The notes below the pieces were generated by a model. The model ran no database searches. It was not told the DNA's origin and saw only the letters and a list, made by a program, of their open reading frames with translations. 11,305 nt of DNA from positions 1-11,305 of the forward strand of contig JALLPB010001081.1 of assembly GCA_036939975.1 (NCBI GenBank). The letters run 5' to 3'. Both the position numbers and the translations under genes were made by a program. This document shows positions 1-8,638 of this stretch, in pieces. Position 1 is the first letter of the stretch. Each line of letters starts with the position of its first letter. Origin of the DNA: Cyclostephanos tholiformis (taxonomy: Eukaryota; Bacillariophyta; Thalassiosirophyceae; Thalassiosirales; Thalassiosiraceae).

Positions 1-212
1 TTTTGTGGGAGTTTTTAGGTTCCCGCCAGAACCAATATAGCGGTTAAGCTGTTAATTGGGATATGCTTTCAAATGTGAAGACCTCCACCACTTAATTATA
101 TGGGCATCAAAGGTCAAAGGTCCCAAGCAATACACACCGTTGTACAAAAGCAACGCAAAAGTACGAATGAGTGCAGAAGGATGTTCCAGTGTTTACTCCT
201 TCTGTTGACCTA

Positions 213-248
213 ACAAATTTTGGCAACTTGACAAATTTGGCATAACTT
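213..248. repeat. Imperfect 18-bp tandem duplication
   Basis: Two adjacent 18-bp copies, 213-230 and 231-248, both begin ACAAATTT and share a TGGC...ACTT tail, differing mainly by one T and a small internal shift. It lies in AT-rich DNA well upstream of the first gene. It may be a local slippage product; no function can be assigned. Confidence 0.4.
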
Positions 249-470
249 AATGCTATATTTTGGGAGCTCCCCATCGACCAAATCAGGGCTTCTACACTAC
301 AGTGGACTGCGATGCGGCATCAAGCCTAACTTTTTCTTGCGTTACTTTCGAGAAGCCTGTCAACTTATTACTTATTCCGCGCTGATTTTGTACACGTACA
401 GCTTCCTTTTGTAGGGGGAATCCCAGAAAAAATTCGATCCCCCCGCCAAAATCGACCGACTAGAAGAAAG

Positions 471-728
471 GTGATTCATGTTTCATGCAAGAAGAGTGCG
501 ACTTCTTCTCTTGTCGGACCTTCATCGAACCCCCATCGAGACTACGCACGGTTGGGATGCAACCATCTCCACACAACCCCGACTAAATTCCAAGCGGTCA
601 TAATATCATTATCCCAGCGCATTCAAACCTTGAACGAACATCCTGGGGGGGTCGAGTCGCTCGATACAATTGTCGGGGTGATCAAAGCGGTCGTGACGCC
701 CATCCAAGAAGTTGTGACGCCCAAATAA
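471..728 (+). CDS. Doubtful 85-codon upstream ORF
   Basis: An ATG-initiated ORF of 85 codons ends 76 bp before the start of the 774-aa gene, in a different frame. The product has no recognised motif, signal peptide or membrane segment. Its tail carries a small repeat (VVTPIQEVVTPK) that simply translates the duplicated TGACGCCCA motif. It could be an upstream ORF in the 5' leader of the next gene, or chance. I found no donor/acceptor pair that would fuse it in frame to the gene at 805. Without transcript data it should not be treated as a real gene. Confidence 0.15.
   Translation: MIHVSCKKSATSSLVGPSSNPHRDYARLGCNHLHTTPTKFQAVIISLSQRIQTLNEHPGGVESLDTIVGVIKAVVTPIQEVVTPK
693..723 (+). promoter_or_regulatory. 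Paired GTGACGCCCA elements, 21 bp apart
   Basis: The 10-mer GTGACGCCCA occurs at 693-702 and again at 714-723, so the TGACGC cores are 21 bp (about two helical turns) apart, roughly 85-110 bp before the ATG at 805. TGACGC/TGACGT cores match the bZIP-type CO2/cAMP-response elements known from diatom promoters. That a bZIP factor binds here is inference. They might instead lie in the transcribed leader. Confidence 0.35.
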
Positions 729-804
729 CCAACCTCAGAGTGGCTTCATCGGTGGGTGCATTAATACAGCTTGTTGGGGAGGAGAAAGAAATATCAGGAA
801 TATC

Positions 805-3129
805 ATGCCCACTGATTATTGTCAGGGCCCGTGGTCACCCTCGGCCTCGGGTTCATCCTTAGAGCCAGGTAGTAGGCCGGGAATAATACCGGCGGCGGCC
901 GAAATATCGCCGGGCGATGGAGCCTTCAGCCCGCCAAACGACGACATAGAGCATGGCGATAGCGCTGATATCGACGACGTCGGATTCGGACCCCCGCCGG
1001 CCTTCCCGACTTCTAATAAGAAATCGCTGGGCAAGCGGAAGCACACACTCATCGCTGTGTCCGCAACGGCGGGCGAAGGCGGCGGCGCCACCACCGCCCT
1101 GAACGACGACAGCGGAGACGAGTATGATAAAGAGAACAAGAGCAGCGCGAGCGGCAGCAGGGGCAGGAGCAGGCAGTCCCAGATGATCCACCGCATAAAG
1201 AAAGGCGGAGATTCGAAGGGAGGTGAGAACATCAGCAGTCCCAAGTCAAGTCAGGACGATAACGACGGGGTCAAGAAGCAGTACTACGATGCGATGTTGC
1301 TAGCCTCGTTGTCAGACGTAGAGGTCAGTCCCAAGACGAAAGAAGAGGAGCCGACGGTCGAAATTACGAGTCCCAAATCCTCCGCGAACCCATCCTCAGC
1401 GGCGCCCACCCCCGTGCGATCCAACGTCAACTCCAACACTACTCCAGTGTCCATCAAGCCATGCGCCCTAATGCCTAAGGCCGGACCAACCGCATTTTCC
1501 TCGACCAGCAGCAAGCGCGGGGGGATGGTGGAAGCTGGCTCATCCGCCGCCGCCGCCGTGAAGGATTCCCATTCGCCTCGGAATGTGAGCGATCACAAGG
1601 CCGTCACGCCCATGAGCGAGAAGGGGCCGACGGGGGAGGGGCCGACGTACTCCCCGCACCATCCACAGCAGCATCCGTACCCCCCGGGATATAATTACCC
1701 GGGGTATACCCATCCCCATGCCCCCCTCCCTCACCATGCCCACGCGTCGGCCGGACACGGTCATCTGACATACCCCGGATACCCCTACGGATCATACCAC
1801 GCTCCCTATCCTCAGGGTCCGCCAGGTAGCGCGGGCGGGATGATGGCCGGGGGTGCGCCCTCGCCGTACTATCACCCGAGGCCGTACTATCCCCCCGGCC
1901 ATCCCGCCCACGCTCCGCCGACGTCATCAAGCTCGAGCAGTCACAACGCGGTGGGAGAATCGTTGGACCGATGGAATTACTCGCACCAGCAGCAGGCAAG
2001 CGGTATTCCCGAGACGGTACATTCCAACAACGACCCATCGTCGTACCATCATCCTCATCTTTCGAGGTCCAAGTCCCATGTGGTCCCCAGCGAGGACGGC
2101 GAGCCAGTAGTCGTGGTCGAGGGGGGGTACTACGCACGTCCGCCCCATCCCGTCTACGGTCTGGGTCCTCCTCCATCTATGAGATATCCAGACTCGAGAT
2201 ACGGTCCGCCGCCGCCGCATTCAAGAGTCCCTGGTGGATACTATCCCGGTCAACCCGTGGAGTCGTATAAAACGATCAGTGGAGACGACGGCTCACCGCC
2301 CCGTACGTCGTCTTCGTACGCCGCGAGCGGCCAGCCTGAGGAGTACCCCCCTGCGGTGGATAGTACCCCCCCGCGTGGGGGCGGTGGCCATTATGATCCC
2401 TTCCGAGACCAGCCCCCGCCCATACATCACGGGTCACCATACCACCCACCTCCCACGGCAGCGGTTGGGTATCTCTCCTCCGACTCCCCGCCGATGCCGT
2501 CCTATCAGAATCATCCAGCCCCCTACGGAGGTCCTATCCCCCCCCCCGATCACGATCCGTACGAACCCTACGAGTACCCTTTGATTGCCCCCCCCCCGCA
2601 CCCTGCCGAGGCTCGCTATCAGGTTCCCGCGACCGTTACCAATGAGGTCGAGCCGCATCTTGGCGGTGGTCGCGGCCCACCATTGACGCCGCCAGCGTCG
2701 TCGGGGTGGATGGGCAACAGTAAGCACCACCAATTCCGTAAGGGCGGACGTTCCATCCACTCCGAGCCCGTCATCCTACGGAAGAAGTTCTCGTGGAGAA
2801 ACTACCCCGAGCTGGAGGAGTACCTCATATCGAACCGGCCGGACTATCTCCGCCATTCGGCGTTGAATTACACCGCCGAGCAGAAGCACTTCAACAACAG
2901 GCTCACGGAGGGGTTGTTGGAGGTCGCCGCGAGGATGAATTACGTCTTTGACGAGACTTGCTTCAACTTCGTGGCCGTAAGGGACAGGATTCGATGTTAC
3001 TACAAGAGCTATGTGCAGAGCTCGAAGAAGCGTGGGGTGGTCGTAGGATTCCCATCCACTCACGACGACGGGACCATGGGCATTGCTGATAACCATGATG
3101 ATGATTATGGCTTTGTAGGAGCGGCGTGA
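805..3129 (+). CDS. Disordered P/Y/H/G-rich nuclear-type protein, conserved C-terminal domain
   Basis: A single uninterrupted ORF of 774 aa starts at the first ATG of its frame; an in-frame stop lies at 715. Residues 1-270 are Ser/Asp/Gly-rich with a basic cluster (K72 K73 ... K77 R78 K79) and a second around 120-136 (RGRSRQSQ, HRIKKGG), both plausible nuclear localisation signals. There are three SPK motifs (SPKSS, SPKTK, SPKSS) like proline-directed phosphorylation sites. Residues ~280-640 are low complexity, rich in Pro, Tyr, His and Gly, and look disordered. Residues ~655-749 form the only compact part: FSWRNYPELEEYL, then an R-rich helix region, then RDRIRCYYKSYVQSSKKRG. I associate this block with uncharacterised diatom proteins but cannot name a family; its basic, aromatic helical character suggests nucleic acid or protein binding. 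No enzyme motif is present. The coding sequence is much more GC-rich than its flanks and has C-runs, so the opposite strand is full of spurious ORFs. Confidence 0.85.
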   Translation: MPTDYCQGPWSPSASGSSLEPGSRPGIIPAAAEISPGDGAFSPPNDDIEHGDSADIDDVGFGPPPAFPTSNKKSLGKRKHTLIAVSATAGEGGGATTALNDDSGDEYDKENKSSASGSRGRSRQSQMIHRIKKGGDSKGGENISSPKSSQDDNDGVKKQYYDAMLLASLSDVEVSPKTKEEEPTVEITSPKSSANPSSAAPTPVRSNVNSNTTPVSIKPCALMPKAGPTAFSSTSSKRGGMVEAGSSAAAAVKDSHSPRNVSDHKAVTPMSEKGPTGEGPTYSPHHPQQHPYPPGYNYPGYTHPHAPLPHHAHASAGHGHLTYPGYPYGSYHAPYPQGPPGSAGGMMAGGAPSPYYHPRPYYPPGHPAHAPPTSSSSSSHNAVGESLDRWNYSHQQQASGIPETVHSNNDPSSYHHPHLSRSKSHVVPSEDGEPVVVVEGGYYARPPHPVYGLGPPPSMRYPDSRYGPPPPHSRVPGGYYPGQPVESYKTISGDDGSPPRTSSSYAASGQPEEYPPAVDSTPPRGGGGHYDPFRDQPPPIHHGSPYHPPPTAAVGYLSSDSPPMPSYQNHPAPYGGPIPPPDHDPYEPYEYPLIAPPPHPAEARYQVPATVTNEVEPHLGGGRGPPLTPPASSGWMGNSKHHQFRKGGRSIHSEPVILRKKFSWRNYPELEEYLISNRPDYLRHSALNYTAEQKHFNNRLTEGLLEVAARMNYVFDETCFNFVAVRDRIRCYYKSYVQSSKKRGVVVGFPSTHDDGTMGIADNHDDDYGFVGAA

Positions 3130-3340
3130 TACACCGCTTGCGTTGGAAGGGAGAAAGAAACGAGAGGTGTTACGCGCATTTTGTTCTTCATAGTATGAAT
3201 TAGTTCGATTTTTAAACATAATTGCTACTTAACAGGCACTATTTATAATGTCATGTCATTTAAATAGCACAACTCTTTCTTTTCATTAACTATTCGTTGT
3301 ATGTTCAAATCTACTCAACACCTTACATGAAATGTTTACA

Positions 3341-3510
3341 TGAAGTGCAACAGAAAGGGGGAATCAATAAAAGGGTCTAATAGCTACCAACCCTGATAGA
3401 CCTCCCCACCCCCTGACTCCCCTACTCTCTTACTATTGTGTTGTTAGAAACCAACTTTTTCCTGAACCATTGTACTTTTGAGATATCGTAGACCGGATGG
3501 TTTGATTTTG
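3341..3510 (+). repeat. Diverged direct repeat, copy A
   Basis: This copy aligns with 3521-3702. Shared landmarks in the same order are AGTGCAA, a CCTGA(C/T)TCCCC block, TTGT(T/C)AGAAA(C/G)CAACT, TTTCCTG, and a closing GG(T/G)TTGATTTTG. Identity is partial, with small indels, so the duplication is old. It contains an AATAAA. The unit has no coding potential I can defend and may be a short dispersed element or an unequal-crossover duplication of the 3' flank. Confidence 0.6.
3366..3371 (+). terminator. AATAAA, possible poly(A) signal
   Basis: The hexamer lies about 240 nt after the stop of the 774-aa gene. In AT-rich DNA this hexamer is common by chance, and diatom poly(A) signals are not tightly conserved, so it is a candidate only. 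Confidence 0.2.
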
Positions 3511-3520
3511 TTCAAAAAAT

Positions 3521-3702
3521 TGAGTGCAATACAGGGAATAAACATCAGGATGAAAAGTGTCTACAATGCATTATGCACCCAAATATGACTCAACACCACC
3601 TGATTCCCCTTGCTCCCACACCATACTACCTTATTGTCAGAAAGCAACTTTTCCTGCACTATCATGCTCCTTTAAGAGTTGAGAGGGGATGGGTTGATTT
3701 TG
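3521..3702 (+). repeat. Diverged direct repeat, copy B
   Basis: This is the second copy of the unit at 3341-3510, offset by about 180-195 bp, so the two are almost directly adjacent. The best-preserved part is 3630-3702, matching 3449-3510. Copy B overlaps the start of the 3573-3932 ORF, which weakens the case for that ORF being a gene. Confidence 0.6.
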
Positions 3703-4062
3703 GCCTTGCCTTTGTTGGATGCTTGATTTTATTATTTTGGCTCACTTATTTTTACTCACATAGGAATAAGTATGTCATCAATTATCCCCGCAATTTCTGG
3801 AGATGCCCCTTTTCTGCTTGTTCATTTTTTTTTTTCATATTAATAATTTATTTCTCCTGCGGCCCTTCCTCTGTGCCGCCGTGCCACCACTCACCAACTC
3901 CTGCAAGGAATGCCCAATCTCCTTCCCTTTAAAAATCACAACAAGTCGGACTTTAATTCAGTAAGTATCTTGCGGCGTTTTGTGGCAGGTGTTGCCTATT
4001 TTTGTTTGCATGGCGGCACCGCATCGCACCCAAACCTCTTCGCAATTGTGGAGGACCACAAA

Positions 4063-4444
4063 ATGGGGGCCGCGCCCTCCAAAAATTTCTACAAAGCTGA
4101 GGTGGACAGACCCCCGACCATCTCCTTCCCGCCGCCCGCCCCCCCCCCCCATCATCCCACACTCCTCTGTTTTTTAAGTGTACCATATTTTATGGTAAGT
4201 ACCAGTGTATGAATAGATAGAAGTGTCATTTTTTTGGTTTTGTGTGTAAAGTACCTATCTAAAAATGATATTGTACACAATATATTATTATTATGATGTT
4301 GGCATATGCATTGGATGCAGCGATGAACAATGAATGCCCTTTCTATTTTCTTCTCAGGGACCCATTCCCATGATAGGACGGACGCTGATCTCACTAACTT
4401 ATTTCAGCTTTGGATTTAGTACTTACTACTCGGTGTGCGACTGA
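4063..4444 (+). CDS. Tentative small spliced gene, MGAAPSK start
   Basis: An ATG at 4063 begins MGAAPSKNF, which fits the N-myristoylation pattern (Gly2, small residue at 6, basic at 7). The frame stays open for 44 codons to a GTAAGT donor at 4195. A good acceptor (pyrimidine-rich, TTCTCAG) ends at 4357. Splicing 4195-4357 is phase 0 and continues for 28 codons to TGA at 4442-4444, giving 72 aa. The middle is Pro-rich because of the C-run, and no family is recognised. The same splice signals could equally belong to a non-coding leader of the downstream deacetylase transcript. Low confidence. Confidence 0.15.
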
Positions 4445-4542
4445 TTTGTTTTTAAAAAGGAGTGCGAAGCCAGATCCCGCAACATCTGGGCAACAGTCTC
4501 ACATCTCCCTCCTCTCCGCAGCGATAGATAAGTGAAGCAAAT

Positions 4543-4611
4543 GTGAGTCTGACGTCTCTTTCAGCCGATTCCCTGCAAATGATAGTGGTTTTCCAACACA
4601 TTTGTTTGCAG
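4543..4611 (+). other. Possible 5'-leader intron of the deacetylase gene
   Basis: A GTGAGT donor at 4543 and a TTTGTTTGCAG acceptor ending at 4611 would define a 69-bp intron ending 40 bp before the deacetylase ATG at 4652. An alternative acceptor CTTTCAG ends near 4563. The sequence signals are good, but nothing else confirms splicing. Confidence 0.3.
4550..4555 (+). promoter_or_regulatory. TGACGT core upstream of the deacetylase gene
   Basis: TGACGTCT matches 7 of 8 bases of the CRE/bZIP palindrome, about 100 bp before the ATG at 4652. It lies inside the candidate leader intron, so it would be a promoter site only if transcription starts downstream of it. The match is short and could be chance. 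Confidence 0.2.
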
Positions 4612-4651
4612 AACCCACATTAGGCTCTCTCTCTGGCACATATACAGTTCA

Positions 4652-7600
4652 ATGGTGTCTCTTCCTCCAGAAGCTGGTGAGAATTCTGACCAATTAGATT
4701 ATGTCTCCTCTATGGCGACAGATGTCTCTCCTGAATTGTTTAGTCCTAAAAGCACATATGAAGCCTATTTGACTGAAAAATCAATGGAGGAACGTCCTGT
4801 CAAGAGGCAAAAACAGGGGAGCTTGTCGATAGATATTTCTCCAGCTTTGCCCCCTAGTGGCACCACATCTGCTGCAATAGGTAATGCAGATGCTCCAATC
4901 GCTCTTACCTCCGCTGACGAAATCGACGATTTTAGCAGCATGATTCATCCTTCCGTTGCTGAAATAATCAAACTTGAATCCATACCCTCTGTCGAGCCGT
5001 TGGAGTGCCTTTCACCTCGTGACGTGGCAGGTAAGTTGGATTCTTGTCCACACATGATCTCCAGGCTATTATTCTTTGGTGCCCACTATGTACTTGTTTT
5101 TCATAATTTACATAGAGCTCGAATCCGCGTTGCAGATTGGCGACACACACAGCTTTGACGACAACGATGGATGGAGACCTGATTGGGGAGGCAATTTGTT
5201 GCTCTATGACAAAGATGTCATCGTCAATAAAGGGTATCTAGTTGGCTACCCTCATGCAAAACCCGTTCGGATCAAATTCTGTGACTGGGTGGTATCGAAT
5301 GCGCAGGGTAGCAATAATCTACGAGGACTAGAGCTTCTATTTCACTTCGTTTACAACATGAAGGGAACTCCTGCAATGGCGAAGAAGATTTTGGCCTACG
5401 CTATACGAAGGCCTGCCGAATCTCCTGAGCGGCGTCTTGAGTTCATTATAAATGCCGTCCAAAGAACCTCATACGACCCTGTAGTACTCCACCAAGACGG
5501 ATGGACAATAAAGAAGGCAGAGACACCCGAAGAAGGCGAAGCTTTCCATATCGGCCGTAGAATCATGTGGCAGCGCCACGAAGCCGTCGTCATTGCGTTT
5601 ACTCCTGATGAAACCTATAGTGCTCTCTGGAAGGCAGCGTATGTTGAGGATCTTGAGACGTTTGACCTTGAGCCCGGCGAGCTTCAAAATGCTGCAAGAA
5701 AATGGGAAATGAAGCAAAAGAAGTTCGGTAAAAAAAATACTTCCATTGTACCGACGCCCTCTGGCAGCACACGATTTGCTGCAACTGCGAACTTCAATGT
5801 TGAGGGAATAGAGAATGGCATTATACTTGCCGTGCCAACCAGTAAAGCAGCACAAGGTGTACTCTGGCCTGCACGTGTACAACATTTTACAGAGGGAGGC
5901 TTTACATCTGCTGGAAACTTGCGCCGGAATTCGTCGAAAAATCAGGTTCAGGTCGTCTTCTTGGCTCCCTTTTGGAATGCGCCCCAAGCCCCCACTTCGA
6001 AGGTCTCTGCTTCGAAAGACTTATACTCTCTTGGACCTCTATATGACTTTGACACCATAGAAGTTTCTGAATACAACATTCAACGATATCCTTTTGATAA
6101 AATATCAATGGAAAAGGTCAAAGGCAGCTTCCGATTCCTTGGTCTTCCCAAGGCTGTTTTCTCTCGTTACTTGGATGCTCACCGCCTTGCAGTGGCACTG
6201 AAGACGTATTCAATCAAGCACATGTCAAAGGAGCATGCTTCTAGTAGCGACGACCAAGTCATGGCATCGGCCAATCTGACCGAATCCCACGTGCTATCTT
6301 TGCGAACCCCTATCTACCCCACGGTAGCCCTTATGATACCTTTTGATTTTGTCCTTTCCAAGCTTTCTCATCCGTCTGAACAACTGGTGACTGCAAAAAT
6401 GAGTGACGATGAAGGTGCTGATCTTGATCAAACTATCGATATTGATGCCATCATCCGAACTATGACGCCGCCGTCTTGCTTTGGCGAGACGGAACAGGAT
6501 TCGTCACAAGGACAGCAAAATGACATTCTCACTCCTCAGCAAAGCACGAACCCGATTTTTTCCCCCGACTCAGTGTTCACTCCTGCACAAGTGGCGACAC
6601 AGAACAATGAAGATGCTCTTTGGACACTGGATAAATTCGTTAGTGATTTCCTCTTAGGGCTGTTCCAAACACAACCTGGCGGCGATGATTTCGCAATTGA
6701 TGCAATCGACGGACTCGGGTGCATGAAGAAGCTCTTGATATCACTTATTACAAAGCTGAAGCGGCTCTCAGAGGTTTTTAGTGAATATTCAACGAGCCAA
6801 AAAAAAGCTGCACTCAAAAATATCTTGTGCCAATGTCTCACGGTGAAGGGTCATGGCGAAGATTCTCTCGAACATGGCACTATCCCGCCAAACGCTTCCA
6901 AGGAAGCAATCATTGTTGAGTGGCGCAAGGCATGCGAGAGAGTTTATAAGAGAGCAGTGCGTAAGCTATCATCACAAGGTGCTGGGAACAATGTCACATG
7001 TGTTGTGACGGACTCAAGATGCAATGGTCACATAACTCACGGGGGCTTTGAACGGCCAGTGCGGATTCCCGCAGCAATCAAAGGAGCCAAACGGGCCGGT
7101 GCCGGCACTGACCCAAACGTTTTGTTGATTACGCAAGTAGAAGACTCGTTCTTGCTCGTAGCGGAAGACGTCGTTGTCCCAAGGGCCCACAAATTATCTT
7201 ATATCAAGCGCCTTAAGACAAAAATCGCGGCTATACCTCACAATGAAACCGCACCACTAACAGAGGACAGCGACGGAGATGGAGGCGATGATACATGTGG
7301 CTCCCGTGGCTCCTACACTGCTGCGGTTGTTGGAGTTGCTGCGTCACTTAAGGCAGCAGATATGGTTGTCGGAGGACAGTGTGTCAACGCATTCTGTGCA
7401 ATTCGTCCTCCCGGACATCACGCTGGTCCAGAGCTTCATTCGATGAAAGCGGTTAGTAATGGGTTCTGCCTTCTAAATGCAGCTGCGTGTACAGCTTTGT
7501 ACGCAACAACGCCCATATCTCAAGGTGGTTTGGGCCTTCGTCGTGTCTGCGTCATCGATTTTGATGTTCACCATGGGAATGGAACACAGGACATTCTATG

Positions 7601-8264
7601 TTCTACGTACGATCCAAGGTTCTTGTACGTTTCTCTTCACGCCGGTGGGGCTTATATCAACGGATATGATAACGAAGACAGTGACGACGAATCTTTTCGC
7701 CGAAAAGTCGGTGCGAATAGAGGTGCTTATGTGGGTGGAAAGAAGCAGGACGGAATATTCCCTGGCCGATGTGGCGATACTTCTCCCCATGAAGGTGTGC
7801 TTAACATCCCCCTCGGCCCTAAAGTCACAGCGTCGGCTATGGGGGCTGCTCTTGTAACCCAAATATCTCCCAAAGTAGAGGCATTTTTCCCGGATTTGAT
7901 AATTCTTTCCGCTGGTTTTGATGCCCATGTCAACGATCCTCTAGGGATGGGCGGCTTGACAGCTGGAGACTTTCGAAGTGTTACTGAAGTTGCATGTCAA
8001 ATAGCATCGCGCGTTTGCAGTGGCAGGATAATGAGTGTTTTGGAAGGTGGCTATGGAGTCCCATGTTGCCAGCACAGAGATGACTTGTTCCTGCCTTCTA
8101 ATCCAGATGATAGATTTCTCGATTTAGGAGACGATCTCCCTGCTGATATGAAGGATGATATACCTTTCACCTTACGGCAAAAGTTGGATAAGTGTCACGC
8201 AGAGGGCTTCTTGGAATGCGTGAAAGAGCATGTGGAAGGTTTTAAGAATTGTAATAAGCGATGA
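4652..8264 (+). CDS. Class II histone deacetylase with Tudor-like and PWWP-like modules
   Basis: A zinc-dependent lysine deacetylase, predicted nuclear, removing acetyl groups from histones or other proteins. Exons 4652-5030 and 5116-8264 join in phase 1 to give 1175 aa. Residues 1-126 are acidic/Ser-rich with a basic RPVKRQKQ nuclear signal at 48-55. Residues ~149-225 form a folded region I do not recognise. Residues ~271-325 (GRRIMW, ALWKAAY, ETFDLE) resemble a Tudor-type barrel. Residues ~355-492 have LWPARV at 376-381 and FLGLPK in a PWWP-like layout. Residues ~500-640 carry SP/TP sites. The catalytic domain is ~755-1115: ERPVRI; H818/Y822 (HKLSYI); RPPGHH with H894-H895; zinc ligands D943 and H945 (DFDVHHGNG) and D1062 (SAGFDAH); catalytic Y1106 (LEGGY). 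All key residues are present, and Tyr rather than His at 1106 argues for an active enzyme unlike vertebrate class IIa. A ~33-residue acidic insert follows SLHAGG. Confidence 0.93.
5031..5115 (+). other. Intron of the deacetylase gene (85 bp)
   Basis: It begins GTAAGT and ends TTTACATAG. Removing it joins ...PRDVA to ELESALQ in frame through a split GAG codon (phase 1). Without removal, the upstream frame stops at 5158 and the downstream frame has no credible start. The shift to a second acceptor two bases later would break the frame. Confidence 0.88.
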
Positions 8265-8474
8265 GGTTCGGCTCGCCGTTTCCCTAAAGTTTACGATGTA
8301 ATTAAAATAGCGATGGCGAGTCATCGTCCAGGGCCACGGATAAATGAAGTGAAGTTGGTCTCTTGAAAACGTAAAGATGTGATCAGCTCGAACGTGCAAT
8401 AGGGTTGTATATCGGCTCACTTGACTACCTTACGATAGAGTTTGATACGTTATATTATGAGCATCGGTCAAACA

Positions 8475-8482
8475 TATATAAG
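8475..8482 (+). promoter_or_regulatory. TATATAAG, possible TATA box
   Basis: A TATA-like octamer about 390 bp before the ATG at 8876 and about 210 bp after the deacetylase stop. It is far for a core promoter of the next gene unless that gene has a long leader. The background is AT-rich, so chance is likely. Confidence 0.15.
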
Positions 8483-8595
8483 CAAAGCGAGGACCGGCGG
8501 CAAGTACTTAGCTCTCATCTGGCTATTCATTCCTGCAGTTATTATACTAATAACTATTTATGTAAATTATTATGACAACTTTTTACTTCATCTCA

Positions 8596-8601
8596 AATAA
8601 A
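8596..8601 (+). terminator. AATAAA, possible poly(A) signal of the deacetylase gene
   Basis: The hexamer lies about 330 nt after the TGA at 8262-8264 in AT-rich DNA. It is a candidate only. Confidence 0.2.
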
Positions 8602-8638
8602 CAGCTACGAATCCTTTAATGCGAAGGGATGCAAAGAA

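Larger units (their letters stand above)
1..804. other. Upstream non-coding stretch
   Basis: No convincing protein gene is visible here apart from the short ORF at 471-728. The stretch is AT-rich up to about 420 and becomes more GC-rich towards the gene starting at 805, so its right half is probably promoter and 5' leader of that gene. Two E2F-like strings, TTCCCGCC at 20-27 and the reverse complement of TTTGGCGG at 443-450, are visible. They are short enough to arise by chance. No RNA gene was recognised. Confidence 0.5.
3130..4651. other. Long AT-rich intergenic region
   Basis: This holds the 3' end of the 774-aa gene and the leader of the deacetylase gene. Visible structure: a diverged direct repeat (3341-3510 and 3521-3702), T-runs near 3825, a C-run at about 4139-4150, a perfect 7-bp inverted repeat TACCATA/TATGGTA at 4181-4197 with a 3-nt loop, and several intron-like GTAAGT...TTCTCAG and GTGAGT...TTTGCAG pairs between 4195 and 4611. 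An ATG-started ORF at 3573-3932 has a hydrophobic stretch but reads like translated AT-rich repeat DNA. No tRNA or rRNA was recognised. Confidence 0.5.

Noticed and set aside
111..125. AAAGGTCAAAGGTCC as a DR1 nuclear-receptor site
   Set aside because: Nuclear receptors of that type are an animal family; in an alga this is a chance direct repeat.
822..2760. Many long minus-strand and alternate plus-strand ORFs across the 774-aa gene
   Set aside because: They arise because the gene is GC-rich and low in stop-forming triplets. They are Arg/Gly-rich, overlap one another, and show no motifs.
3573..3932. 119-codon ATG ORF with a hydrophobic stretch
   Set aside because: Its first third is copy B of a non-coding direct repeat, the rest is T-rich DNA giving Phe/Ile/Leu runs, and no family or splice support was found.
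5469..5987. 172-codon minus-strand ORF inside the deacetylase gene
   Set aside because: It lies entirely opposite the folded reader-like region, with no recognisable domain. It is an antisense shadow.
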